Shown here: positions 20,342 through 31,675 of the stretch, piece by piece
How positions within the stretch are numbered: position 1 is the first letter of the stretch
Layout of the letters: each line of letters opens with the position of its first letter
NCBI GenBank assembly: GCA_951640165.1
Contig: OX621249.1
Coordinates: forward strand, 26,765,201 to 26,829,200
Length of the DNA: 64,000 nt
Reading direction: 5' to 3'
From: Pseudoips prasinana
Taxonomy: Eukaryota; Arthropoda; Insecta; Lepidoptera; Nolidae
Notes under the pieces: model-generated
Told to the model about the DNA's origin: nothing
Databases searched by the model: none
The model's input: only the letters and a program-made list of their open reading frames with translations
Program-made: the position numbers and the translations under genes

Positions 20342-23300
20342 TAGTAGTGCGCCGTTCCCGGGATCGTTTCCTACGTTCCCTAATTCCCAGGAACGCTCCC
20401 GGGCACGTTGGGAACGACTGGGAATATTGACTTAAATAGTTGTATATATTTTTGTAAATAACTTTTGCGCTATGTGCAAAAGCAAGTACACCTTTATACA
20501 TAGGCATAATTCAATTAAGTCGTTGCTTTGAGAACTTTCCCGATAATCTCTGGGAATATTCCCATATTCCCTGGGAATATCCCTATATTCCCTGGGAATA
20601 TTCCTTTGCTCCCGGGATCGATGGGCACGTTCCAAGGTTTTTAGTAAGAAATTATTTGAATTAAAACAAAGTATTTATTCATTATTTTAATTTAAAAAAA
20701 CTTTGATTTATATAATTTTACACTTTTTTTAAATGGCACATCATTTTCTTCTTTCAGATATGATAACAGAACTTAAAAACGAATCATCACACAGTTTAAT
20801 GTGGTAGTAATATTCCACATTTTTTTTAATAATATTAATAATCATGGCTTATGATTAAATGTACCTATATAAAGTATTTATATAATACTTTATATAGGTA
20901 CATTTAATCATAATAGCCTGTCTTATAGATTAACAATTTTAATTAGTTTAAACAAAATACAAATCAGTCTTTTGGATTGGCGTATTAATCACAGAAAGTA
21001 AAGTTTTTGATTACACAATACAATGAAATGATTAAAAACATACAGATTTTTATTGTAGTGTTTTACAGATACCTAAAAATATATCAATTCCACAGTTATC
21101 AGTATCCATACAGTATAATAATAATAATAATCCATACAGTATAGTATAGTAGAAATCAGTTTGTTTGACGGAGACTACGCAAAATTAGTCATCAGAATCT
21201 GAATCGGAACTAAATATATTTCTTATTATTCTTTTTTTTGCTGCACTTGTACTAATATTGGAGGGGCCTGGCTTATTTAGATCAAATATTTCTGTTGAAC
21301 AATTCATAATATTGGAATCATCGGAATCCAAATCTAATCTAGCCCTGGAAGTGCCAGGGTTATTAAAAATAAGCTCTGAGTTGTCCGTTTCATCTATTGC
21401 TACTTCGGAAAATTCGTCTTCCGAGGCAGAATTTGATACTGAAGATAAATTATGATCTGACAGTGGTCTTTGATATTGTTGGGTGGGTTTGTTAATTAGC
21501 TTCCAATTGTGTGATATGAATGTTAGCTTCCCTGCTGTGTTTGCCTTTAAACGATTTCGCTTCTTCGTATGCATATTTGAAAATGTTGAAAAGGATCTTT
21601 CTACAGCTGCAGAAGTAGCGGGAACTGATAAAATTTTTATGGCAATCTTACCCAAAAGCGTTTGCGGAAATAAAGTTTCCCACCATGATAATGGTGAAAT
21701 ATTTTCGGCCGTAGTCCAAATAAAACTTTTTTCCCACAAGTGTGTTCGGCTTTTGTATTGCGATAATTCCGTAAATATATTAACTGCAGCTTCTGCATTT
21801 TTTTCAATATTTATAATGAATTCACAGCCTTCCACATTCTCTTGACTAGATAATAGTACTCCTTGATTTTGTGGATCCAGAAGGGCAGCTGCCAAATGAA
21901 TTGGTTTAAGAGCATTTAGTTTTCTACTATCAAATTTTTGTTCTAGAGTATGTAACATATCTCCAAAAATCGTTCTTGAATGTACGTGTTTTAACACTTT
22001 TTGTATTTCTTTAAAGGCTCGGTGCACTAAGTGTATTCCATAATAATCTCCTTCTAGTGTTATTATCCATTGGACGATCGGTTTTAAGAAATATTCCAGT
22101 CTTTGTATTTCGTCCCAAGTATCTTCTTCAAATATTAGGTTTCTATATTTTGTTAGTAGTGAATTATCGTTAATTATCATATTCTGCAATATAACTTTAC
22201 ATTTTACAAAACTTTGTAGACATAATAAATAACTTCCCCATCTTGTTTTAACAGGCAAATGAAGACTACTGTTAATAGATCTATCATTAGCTATTCTACG
22301 AAACTCAGCTGAAAAGTTATGTGATCTAGTAATAGTTTTGATAATTTCCACAATATTAAAAAACAAGCTACGAATTTTCGGAACCTTCACTACATCTCCT
22401 ATAAATAAGTGAAGCGTATGTGCTAAGCATCCAGTCCAAATAATATGGTCATATTTTTCATATAACAGCTTTCCAAGTTTAACCATATTACTAGCGTTAT
22501 CTGTTACTATTGCGAAACATTTTGATGCATCAAATTCATCTATGATTTTAGAAACTTCCTCACATAAATATTCAGCAGTATGATGATTGTCGGTAGTTTC
22601 TATAAATTTACAAAAATAAGGCTTGGGGGCATATAAAATTACATTTAAAATTGATTCATTACGAATATTGGACCAGCCATCGATGCCTAAGTGAATTACA
22701 TTAGCATGTCTTATTTTATTTATGACGTCATTGTGTACTGTTTCATATTCTTGATCTAATAATGTTGTTGCTAACAGCTTTCTAGATGGCATGGTAAACT
22801 GGGGGTTCAACATTTCAAATGTTTCGGTCCATAAAGGATGTTGCAGAGTAGAAAATGGTATACCGGTCACATAAACTGCTCTTGCAATTGCTTGATGTAT
22901 ATTTGTCTGTAACAAAACAACAAAAATCGTTCATGCATAACAATAACAACATGATCATGCAAAATTGTTACATATAACTACTTAAATTAGATAAAGAAGT
23001 AGAGAGAGCCCAATCAAAATATAGAAGGATCAATCTTAATTGAAAATATTCAGTACCTAGTAGTAGTAGTAGAAAGAAATTTTAGCGTCTTGATTAGCCA
23101 AGTTTTTCTTTTTGAATATATATAGGTATTCCCATTATGGTTATTAACCAAGAAATTCTTCCATTGAAGATACATATAAAAGGTATTAAAAGAAATAAAA
23201 AAAATATTAGGATGAAAAATCCAATAACAAATGGTAGGTACTTACTTGGCTATGTCTAATAGCAGTTTCGTCCTGTGGCAATGAAGGATTTTCTGGTGGT

Positions 23301-24099
23301 CCTGTTGTATTTATGGACGTAGATATTAAACTTGAGTTAACCTTTGCACTGGGAGCATATTTTTGAAATTTTATTTTTATGTCTGTTGGGCTATTTTTGC
23401 ATTTAGATATGTGACGGGCAAATTTAGTCACATTTTTAAACGTATACACAAAATGGCAGTAAATACACTCGTAAATAGGTTTTTCATCCACGGACTTAAT
23501 CACAAAATGATCGAAAATTGCACTTTTCTTGCTCATGGTTTTTACAAAATAGGCGCTCGAAACGGTTAAAGTGTGTAATGCAACTAAAATTGGAGATAAA
23601 AATACATAATTTTTGCAAAAGCAAATGTGTGAGAAAGAAAAAACAAAACAAATAAAAAATCTGGGGAAGGGATACAAAGTGAAGCCGACGCACGTGCACT
23701 TCTAAAGACAATACAATTATTACAATAGCAAGTACTGAAACCCTTTTACCATCATTACAATAGCTTGTAAATATTGTTCGCAATAATGTCATATCTTATC
23801 TTACCGTTTTAAAATAAATACGTTATTTATGGCTTGGGAACAGCCTAGCGATAAGTAACGAATTTATTATTACCTGTATATTATATTCTTGTATTATTAG
23901 TAGTTAAATATTAATTCAAATATAAAATATTTCTTTTTTATGAAAATATAACAACGAAAAATATTGTATTACAAATTAAACAATTTAAATGTCCATTTCC
24001 CACTATGTGGGAACGTTCCCGGGAATGCCGGAATATTCCCTGGAACTTTTCCACTCGAAATATTTCCGGGAAAGGGAATTTGGGAACGGCGCATCACTA
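20342..24099 (-). mobile_element. hAT transposon with BED finger, 8-bp TSD GTAATGAC
   Basis: The termini TAGTAGTGCGCCGTTCCC (20342) and inverse TAGTGATGCGCCGTTCCC (ending 24099) are flanked by a perfect 8-bp TSD GTAATGAC (20334-20341 and 24100-24107). Both subterminal regions (20350-20640 and 23995-24080) are packed with GGGAAT/ATTCCC boxes, likely transposase sites. One two-exon transposase gene lies inside. Target: the 5' end of the Sailor element. Confidence 0.95.
21185..23536 (-). CDS. hAT transposase, BED zinc finger plus DDE/dimerisation domain, 670 aa, two exons
   Basis: Exon 1 (23536-23246, 97 codons) encodes MSKKSAIFDHF and a BED-type finger (YECIYCHFVYTFKNV ... HISKC). A GTAAGT donor and ACAG acceptor join it in phase 0 to exon 2 (22906-21185). 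Exon 2 has VIHLGIDGWSN (first Asp), FAIVTDNASNMV (second Asp), TGCLAHTLHLF, and the C-terminal dimerisation block with ATSAAVERSFS (Glu). The tail is Ser/Asp-rich. The ORF is complete with good termini and TSD, so an autonomous and possibly active copy. Confidence 0.93.
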
Positions 24100-26204
24100 G
24101 TAATGACATTATGACACTCGAGACGAAGGATGCGTTAAGTACATAATTACAAAATGGCGGAAAGGTAATGCACCCCTGACTAGCTCTGACGTCACACACA
24201 GCGCCGAGTGTGAGGGCATAACCCAAAAAATCAAATTTTCTGGTAAGAACTTTAAGATTCGGTTATTTTTATGAATTGTATACTTCTATGAATATAAGTT
24301 AAAGCTAAATAAATAAATCGAATTATGGCATGTTCTTATATTAAAATATAAGTTGAAAACATAAGTAATCTAGAAAAAAAAAACACACCACGAAAATTAT
24401 TTTTGTAATACATAAACAATAGCAATTACATATTTCATTGATTGAATATGTATTTTTTTAAATTAAAAATATATATCACAATCATTCTTCAAATTTACGT
24501 ATTTCTTACTTATTCCGTTGGGATTACGTGTATGGTATTATGAAACTCGACCGATGCATTATTAGCGACAGTTTTGTATGAGGGGCGATCTCTGACGAAG
24601 TTTTCCGGACTTTTTGGTACAAGTCGAGTCAATAACTTTTATTTTTTTCTTATCTGGCGGACACTTTAGTATACTCTACTATTCCCAATGGGCAGTTTAT
24701 GGCTTTTCGGGTTCCATCTTTTTGTGTCCTTGTACACGTGGTCCTTTGACTGGGACAAAAAGCAGAACTTAAAACATGTACTAGCTTAGTATCCATCCAG
24801 ACGAAAAACCCAATATTGCCATTTACTCTCCACTTGTGCTTGCCTTTATCCAGTTTCATTTTCTTTTTGTCATTTCTTTTGATAAAATCTGGTAATTTTT
24901 TTCGGTCTGATCGGACTGTTGCTGTAGCGAATATTTTATGTTCGTATAAATAGGTCATCAACTCATATGAGGTAAAAAGTTATCAAATGCTATGTGGATA
25001 TTAGAAACATTTTTATCTATCAGTGATTGGGATAAATTTTTGACTACTGTAGCACCTAGTCCAACTTCTGTAACTCCCTCTTTTTTCCCGGTATAAACCT
25101 CAAACTCGTAGAAGTAGCCTGTTTCACTGTCACACCTCGCCCACACCTTGAAACCACGTTCACAGGCTTCATAGGCATGTACTGCTTTATAGTACTTCTG
25201 CCTTTAAATTTGATCATGCACTCATCTATGCTTTGTGAGTTTGTGACCACAGCAGCGTTTTGAAACAACTCTTTCGTACCTTCAATGAGTGGTCGTACTT
25301 TATAAAGTTTGTCGAAACAGGATTCACCTCTTTTTGCCATTTTTTGGTTATCGTTTAGATGTATGTATTTCATTATTTTTTCGAACCTTTTGCACGTCAT
25401 AACGTCGGCAATCTCATTTACCCTAAATAGTGGATTAGATGACCAGTAAAGGCGAATATTAGGTAGACGGTGTAAACCCATCAAGATCAGCATGCCAATA
25501 AAGGCTTGTATTTCAGGTAGGGTAACAGGATCCCATTCCCTTGCATTTGACTGCGAGGCGTATATTAGTTTGGTCCACTATTAATTGAAATAATTCCTCG
25601 GAAAATACCAAATCAAAATATGTCAATGGAGCACTTCGACTGGATATAAAGCTTGCAGGTACCAATGGATTGTTGTCAAAATTCTCTATTGGTACTTCAT
25701 GAGAGAAAGGGATTCTCTTCCACACTTCATCATCATCATCAGATACATAGTTTGATTCATTTCTATCATGTGATGGAGAATCAGGATTAGCAGAAATAGG
25801 ATTGATTGGTTCTGTTTCAGTGTTTGTTGTACTATTTTCCACCTGAGTTTGTGTTGTGTGTATTGGGATTTCAGTATTACTAGCTGTTACAGACTGGAAC
25901 TGTGTACCTGATGGACCAGGGCGCTCCAAAACGCTCAATAATTCTTCATTCGACGGTGGTAAAAAATCGACCTCGGTGTTATCTTCGTCGCTCTCGAAAC
26001 CATCTTCAGAATTTTCAGCATCTGACAACCCAAACAGGTAGTCTAGTACCGCCTCAAGTTTGTCGAGTGGGATTGTCTAAAAAATATTAAAACAAATACT
26101 TAACAATTAAATAAAACAAAAACAATATAATAAAAAAAATAACTTCAACTATCAACTTTTGAACAAAAAAAGACTTGCACCTACACGCGCTCTGTCTAAT
26201 AATA

Positions 26205-27486
26205 GGTCTTTACCTATGAAATTGCCGTTTTGTATGAAAAAATTTAAACGAATTTTTTTCATGAATTTTTTTATTTGTATTAATCGAAGTAATCACCCAT
26301 GCAATCAATGCATCTTTGCCATCGCAGTGGCAGTTTATTGATGCCCTTCTTAAAGAAATCAGCTGAACGGGAGGCAACAAATTCTTCAAAGGCATTTTGT
26401 ACTGCCTCTCGGGTATTGAATTTTTTTCCCGCCAAGAAGTTATCCAAATTCTGGAAAAAGTAGTAGTCTGTAGGCGCAAGGTCTGGTGAGTAGGGCGGAT
26501 GACGGAGAGCTTCCAACCCCAGTTCTTGCAACTTGGAGACCGTCTGCTGTGCAGTATGAGGTCGCGCGTTGTCGTGCAGGAGCAGCGGAGACGAGCGATT
26601 GACCAATGCTGGTTGGAGATGCGCCAGCTTCTCCATCATTGTGCTCAGTTCTTCACAGTACACATCTGCAGTAATGCTCACCCCGTTTGGTAAGAAGCTG
26701 TGATGAATCACACCGGCGCTAGACCACCAAACAGTGACCATCACTTTTCTAGGGGTAAGTTTTCGTTTAGGGCATTGTTTAGGTGCTGAACCAGGATCCA
26801 ACCAACTTGCTGAGCGCTTGCGGTTATCAAACAGAATCCATTTTTCATCGCAGGTAACAATGCGGTTCAAAATTCCTTCATTTGTGTGTCTGTTGAGCAG
26901 TGCAAGGCACGTCTCGACGCGTACTTCGCGCTGGCGATCATTGAGTTCGTGGGGCACCCATTTGTCAAGCTTTTTTACCTTGCCAATTTGACGCAAATGG
27001 ACCAATATTGTTTTGACGCTAACGTCGAAAGCTGCTGCTAATTCAGCCGTAGATTGTGTATCATCAGCTTCCACAACCGCCTTTAATTCGTCATTGTCGA
27101 CCAAAGTCTTCGGACGACCGCGAGGTTCATTTTTCAGGTCGAAATTTCCAGAACGGAAGCGAGCAAACCAATAACAGGTGGTGCGTTGGTTTGTAGTGTT
27201 AGCTCCGTAAACGTCGTTGATGTTGCGTGCCGCTTGTGCCGCGTTGCTGCCACGACGGTACTCATATTCCATAATTACTCGAATTTTTAACGTATCCATG
27301 ATGACGAAAAAGATTGAAATGCGATGAAAATGTAACACTAATCAATAAAGAAATGACTACTTTTGGAAAAAAGAATCCATGTTTTTAAAATAAAATTAAT
27401 TTGAAATTAGAATTCTTAGCCAAACAAAAATTATTTTGATTTGAAATGGCCAGTACTGCAGAACGGCAATTTCATAGGTAAAGACC
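26205..27486 (-). mobile_element. mariner element (1,282 bp)
   Basis: TIRs start GGTCTTTACCTATGAAATTG (26205), inverse ending 27486, near-perfect over ~28 bp, flanked by TA (26203-26204 and 27487-27488). One full transposase ORF. It lies between the 5' end of the piggyBac-like gene and that element's right terminus. Confidence 0.93.
26280..27299 (-). CDS. mariner transposase (DD34D), 339 aa, intact
   Basis: N-terminal helix-turn-helix (MDTLKIRVIMEYEYRRG ... NAAQAARNIN) and linker motif (KWVPHELND), then ATG-frame catalytic motifs VTCDEKWILFDN, LLLHDNARPHTA and YSPDLAPTDYYFF, with 34 residues between the last two Asp. The length fits active mariners. The start is set at MDTLK, 13 codons after the first in-frame Met. 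No stop or frameshift is seen. Subfamily not assigned. Confidence 0.92.
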   Translation of the reverse strand: MDTLKIRVIMEYEYRRGSNAAQAARNINDVYGANTTNQRTTCYWFARFRSGNFDLKNEPRGRPKTLVDNDELKAVVEADDTQSTAELAAAFDVSVKTILVHLRQIGKVKKLDKWVPHELNDRQREVRVETCLALLNRHTNEGILNRIVTCDEKWILFDNRKRSASWLDPGSAPKQCPKRKLTPRKVMVTVWWSSAGVIHHSFLPNGVSITADVYCEELSTMMEKLAHLQPALVNRSSPLLLHDNARPHTAQQTVSKLQELGLEALRHPPYSPDLAPTDYYFFQNLDNFLAGKKFNTREAVQNAFEEFVASRSADFFKKGINKLPLRWQRCIDCMGDYFD

Positions 27487-27855
27487 TAATATATGGACAT
27501 CATAACTTTTAGCCACTTGTGAATATAATATGAATCAATATTACAAATAAACACGTTTATGTGTCATTATAAACATAAGTAACAAGTTCTAATTCAAAAC
27601 GTAGCTTTTCACCCATTTTTTATGCAGTTGGAAGCAGATAAAAACACACGATGAATTGTTACCCAACTTTTGACAGATAACACTCAGCTGATCTCAATGG
27701 CGGGCGGCCATGTTATTTTTGTGGCCGCGTTTCGTTGCTCCGTTACTTTATGAAACACCAGTACACAACAGAGAAGCAGCTCACAAAATATTTTAAAAGA
27801 TATGAAACGAAACGGATGGTGTCTAATATATGGACAGAACACTTTAAAGGGTTAA

Positions 27856-28009
27856 AGTGAAATGTTATGCGAAATTTAATTAATTGGTACAAATTAAATG
27901 ATCGATTGAAATTATGTAAGTTCTTGAATAAAGTCAAAGAAAATAAAGAAAATAGCTGTACCAGTCAGGTACGTTAATGAAACAATTGAATAATTTATTT
28001 AATTAATAA
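27856..28009. other. Short spacer without recognised features
   Basis: AT-rich sequence between the piggyBac-like terminus and the rosa-like fragment; nothing recognisable. Confidence 0.5.
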
Positions 28010-28501
28010 ATTACAGATGTTCGAATTGACGCCCTTCGTTGACAATACGGGCGCGGCATCTACGTCTGATTCTACGGTTGTTGTGCGCAGCAGCATCTCT
28101 TGTCGCATAACTTCGATAGCAGCATTAATTCGATTTGATCTTCTGTAGTGTAAACTAGTTCCTTTGCCCTTTCCCGCACATGAAAATCGAGCGGAGTGAG
28201 GTCGGGTGATCGCGGAGGCCAGGGAATTGGTCCTCCCCTGCCAATCCACGAATTTTGGAAACAACTATCTAAATGCTCACGTACAATCCGACTCCACTGT
28301 GCTGGACAGCCATCGTGTTGAAAGACAATAGGCCTGTTTATGTCTACTTGGACCACTTCTTCCACTAATGATGGTAAATCGTTTACCAAAAAATTAAAGT
28401 AGTTGTTCGCATTGATGTTGTTGGGCAAATAATGAGGCCCTATTAGCTTATCGCCAATCACTGCTGCCCAGACATTCACACTGAATCCCTCTGGAAGCCT
28501 C
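28010..28501 (-). pseudogene. rosa-like (DD41D) mariner-family transposase fragment
   Basis: The fragment shows FSVNVWAAVIGDKLIGPHYLP, FQHDGCPAQW and PWPPRSPDLTPLDF, aligning with the full-length gene at 33562-34653. The C-terminal part is in another frame (INAAIEVMRQEM). The N-terminal half, with the first Asp, is missing because Harbinger copy A begins at 28505 inside the gene. Dead fragment. Confidence 0.8.
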
Positions 28502-28646
28502 TTAGGGCTCCCTCGCACTAAGCAGCCTGGCTTCGCAGCCTGGCTGCGCAGCCAGGCTGCTTAGTGCGGCTGCGGCAGCCAGAATATTTGCGCAGCCAGC
28601 TATAACAGCCAATCAACGACTAGTCTAGATCCTTCCGTCGAGCAAT

Positions 28647-28935
28647 ATGGACGTGGAAGAACTTGTTATTATTGCTTACCTATCTCGTAAAAAATGCAAA
28701 ACAAAGAAAAGACACTGGATTCATCCTCTTTTTCTAGAAAGACACTCAAAAGGCTTATTCCAAACCTATTTCAAAGATATTCGCGCATTCCCAGACCGGT
28801 TTTTTAACTACACGAGGATGTCAGTGCAATCGTTTGATAACCTTTTGGAAAAAAATACGAAATTCAATCAAGGGCATTGATACTCCTATGCGAGCTTGTA
28901 TAAAACCTGAAGAAAAACTGGTGGTAACTTTGAGG
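28647..28935 (+). pseudogene. Harbinger A transposase exon 1 (frameshifted)
   Basis: It starts MDVEELVIIAYLSRKK with the family pattern HWIHPLFLER and FFNYTRMSVQSFDNLLE. After a frameshift near 28855 it ends MRACIKPEEKLVVTL and a GTGAGT donor at 28936. This is the same exon as at 29694, 37811 and 51176. Exon 2 is not found for this copy. Confidence 0.75.
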
Positions 28936-29013
28936 TGAGTACGAAAATGAAAGATATTGTTAATTAGTCTTAACATTTATTATTTATTTCTTACATGTAT
29001 GGTAATGAATTAC

Positions 29014-29424
29014 CTAGTTCAAGTTGTCCTGTGTAGTAAATAATTCTAGTAATTCAGAACCCTGAGACACATCTGTTGCATTTGTGTCAGTTGGTGATAA
29101 CGCATCAGTATAAACAGTATTGTCTTGCCTGTCTGGAACAGCCGTAGAATACCCACGGCGGTCTTCAGTGGTCGAGGCTTCTGGTCTATAATTCGAGTGT
29201 GTCGAGTATCCATAGCGATGCTGCCCACTGTTTGTGGTTTCCGGTCCATATTCAGTCGAGTATCCTTGACCTTGGCGATATTGTCCACTGAACGATGTTT
29301 GTCGTCTATATGATCTGGCGGCTGATGTCCCTGGTTCATAATCAACATAACGTTGGCGAAACGGACTAAATTCTGAATCGTGAGTTTCCATTTGAGCTCT
29401 TTTTATAACTTCAATTAACTCCAT
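29014..29424 (-). pseudogene. Harbinger A partner protein, C-terminal exon
   Basis: A low-complexity Gly/Tyr/Ser-rich segment (GYSTEYGPETT, RYGYSTHSN) ends at a stop at 29014. The same kind of tail closes the MADF-BESS partner protein of copy D (51624 onward). It lies antisense, directly after transposase exon 1, as in the other copies. The upstream part is cut off by copy C. Confidence 0.6.
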
Positions 29425-29693
29425 TTTTGTAGAAAGCTTAAGGGCACCTACGCATTATGCGGTTAGCCGCAATGCGGTCAGCCGTCCGGCTAACCGTAGG
29501 AAGCGGTTGCGCTTGCGGTTAAGGTACGTTCACACGGAGACACGATTTGCCGAATCTTGTTTTCGTCGGATCTGGAAAAACCGAATGTTGTATTCACACA
29601 GCACATCTTGCTTGGCCGTATCCGACGGCCTCGTATCGGGATCTCGTGTGAACTCACCATCCGGCTTTTATTAGCAAGAGCGCGCACAGTGCG

Positions 29694-31421
29694 ATGGACG
29701 TGAACAGTCTTGCTATACTATACTGGTATTATCGCCGTCAGCGTCGTAGAAAAAGATTGTGGTTAAACCCAATAGTACAAAGAAGATTAACAGTTAGTGC
29801 CTTTACAACTCTAATGCAGCAGTTAAGAAAGGATCCACAAAATTTTTTTAACTACTTTAGAATGACTATACGTAGGTATATTTATATATTTGATAATCTT
29901 TTGAAAAAAGTGGAAAAGATTTGAAAAAGCGTGATACAAATATGAGGAAAAGCATTAGACCAGAAGAAAAATTAGCGATATGTGTAAGGTAAGATTGAAA
30001 TACTGTATTTTATTATAATTAAATTATTTATTAAAAATATGATTAAGAAATTATAGAAAATCGCTTGGTAGGTACACAGTTTGAAGTTTCCCAACTACAT
30101 ATTATGAAAGTCTGGTAAATCAGAAGCATTCGATTTAATACTTTGAGACTCTGGTGATGCTTGGTACTGCGATGTAAAATAGCCTTGTGATTGTGCCACA
30201 TTTGGTTGATAGTTGTATGTTGATGAGTGTGCAGGAGACCATTCATTTCGGTTCTTTATATTTTGCAATAAATTTAAGACGCCTGATTGAAATTCTAATG
30301 TTTGATTATCGTTTAGCGTTGCCAATGATGGAAGTAGACTTTTAAAGAAAAACAAATTACGGTCTTCTTTCATTTCTCTCTCGTCTCGTACATGTCGCAG
30401 ACGATCCTGATTTTTTTGATTTCTTTTTCTCATTAATACTCCTCATCCAGCTGTCTCTAATATTAGTCCACTTCTTTACGATCGATTTAGCTGAAAAATA
30501 TAATTTAATTTACTTGCAGATATATGGCTTCTGGGTGTTCATACAAGGATTTACATTACGCCTACCGAGTGTCTACGATCAGTAACATTATTAAGGAAGT
30601 AACGAATGCTATTTGGAACAATTTGCATGGGGAGTTTATGACATTACCCAACACAATATCTGACTGGGAATATATCGCCAATGGATTTAATACTAGAGCA
30701 AACTTTCCCCATTGCATTGGTGCAGTGGACGGTAAACATATTAGGATAAAAAAGCCAAACAACAGTGGTTCCATGTTTATGAATTACAAAGATTTCTTTT
30801 CCATCGTATTATTAGCAGTGGTTGATTCATATTATAAATTTACATACATCTGTGTGGGCTCGTATGGAAAAGAATGCGATTCGACAATATTCAAGGAGTG
30901 TACTTTTTGGAAAAACTAATAGATGGTGATTTGCAATTACCGGCAGCATGTCCACTGACAAACGATTCCGATTTATGGATTCCGTTTGTAGTAATAGGCG
31001 ATGAAGGTTTTGGCTTGCATCAACATTTGATGAGACCTTACGGCGGAAACCATTTGGATAGAAACAAAAGAATATATAACTACAGATTAACCAGAGCTCG
31101 ACGCTATGTTGAGTGCGCCTTTGGGATATTAGCTAACAAGTGGCGAATATTTCATCGTCCACTGGATACCAGACCAGCACAGCAATATCGATTGTAAAGG
31201 CTTGCACTGTACTTCATAATTTTATAATAGATATGGAAGGTGTACAGTCGAACATAGAAACAACAAGCAATGTATCATCAGTGGTTAACGTGTTCACAGA
31301 TGCACCCAATGAACAAAATAGTACACGAGGTGGACGATGTGCTAATGTTATACGATCTGAATTCACAAATTATTTTATTTCTACAGCAGGAGCTGTGCCT
31401 TGGCAAGACGAATCAATCTAA
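29694..31421 (+). pseudogene. Harbinger B transposase (two exons, at least three frameshifts)
   Basis: Exon 1 (29694-29988) starts MDVNSLAILYWYYRR and ends at a GTAAGA donor. Exon 2 (30520-31421) starts after TTGCAG. DDE_4 motifs are visible: CIGAVDGKHIRI (Asp), VVIGDEGFGLHQ (Asp) and RYVECAFGILANKWRIF (Glu). Frameshifts lie near 29910, 30912 (A-run) and 31180. The enzyme class cuts at TTA/TWA targets. Inactive. Confidence 0.85.
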
Positions 31422-31675
31422 CGTTAATTTTGTAACACACTGCTAATGTACAAATACTTAACCTGTTTACTTTAAAAAATTACAAACTTACCATAATCGT
31501 GCCTGTTTTTCTCCTCCATTTCTTCAAAATCTTCATTCAAAATTATACATATTTCTCGCCAGCCAGCAGTTCTCAAGTTTTTATCCTTGTATATTTCGAG
31601 AGTTTTGTCCCATAAAACTGGCCGATTTTGGACAAGAGAAATTAAATTTTCAACGTTTATATTTTTCGTCGTCAT
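30095..31675 (-). pseudogene. Harbinger B partner protein (MADF-BESS), degraded
   Basis: Exon 1 (31675-31492) encodes a MADF (Myb/SANT-like) start: LISLVQNRPVLWDKTLEIY ... WREICIILNEDF. After a GTAAGT donor, exon 2 resumes near 30478 with VKKWTNIRDSWM. The BESS-like motif (FFKSLLPSLATLNDNQTLEFQ) follows in another frame and the ORF stops at 30095. Harbinger elements need such a DNA-binding partner besides the transposase. The two exons alternate with the transposase exons on the opposite strand. Confidence 0.75.

Larger units (their letters stand above)
17376..24666 (-). mobile_element. Sailor-type (DD82E) IS630-Tc1-mariner element, TA duplication
   Basis: The termini match as inverted repeats: AAGTCTCCGCCAGATAAG at 17376 and the inverse of AAGTGTCCGCCAGATAAG ending at 24666, extending about 30 bp. 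TA flanks them (17374-17375 and 24667-24668). Joining the flanks repairs the piggyBac-like ORF. Without the hAT (20342-24099) the element is about 3.5 kb with one four-exon gene (17703-20172). Large intron 1 holds two small MITE-like hairpins. Confidence 0.9.
17076..26079 (-). pseudogene. piggyBac-like (PGBD) transposase, split by Sailor element and frameshifted
   Basis: Minus-strand pieces run 26079-25513 (acidic N-terminus, SDAENSEDGFESDED), 25493-24669, then resume at 17373. The three family Asp residues are visible: SIDECMIKFKGR, IAFDNF and FFVWMDTK. The final piece holds the conserved MGGVDRFDQKRGAYP block. Removing the Sailor element at its TA gives continuous VEYTKRMGGVD with no frame change. 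Other damage includes single-base frame changes near 25545, 25170 and 24965, and loss of the usual Cys-rich C-terminus. A splice acceptor may exist just before 26079. Inactive. Confidence 0.85.
17076..27851 (-). mobile_element. piggyBac-like element, TTAA duplication, heavily interrupted
   Basis: The termini CCCTTTAACG (17076) and CTTTAAAGGG (ending 27851) are inverted repeats flanked by TTAA (17072-17075 and 27852-27855), the canonical piggyBac signature. Inside are a decayed DDD transposase, a Sailor-type insertion (17376-24666, itself with a hAT) and a mariner (26205-27486). The TAATATATGGACA sequence occurs at 27487 and 27817 near the right end. Confidence 0.85.
28505..29437 (+). mobile_element. 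PIF/Harbinger copy A, left part
   Basis: It begins after TTA (28502-28504) with GGGCTCCCTCGCACTAAG. It has transposase exon 1 on plus and the end of its partner gene on minus, then is interrupted by Harbinger copy C at 29441. Its other end is not identified in the window. A strong hairpin (18-bp arms, 28515-28532 and 28550-28567) lies in the terminus. Confidence 0.75.
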
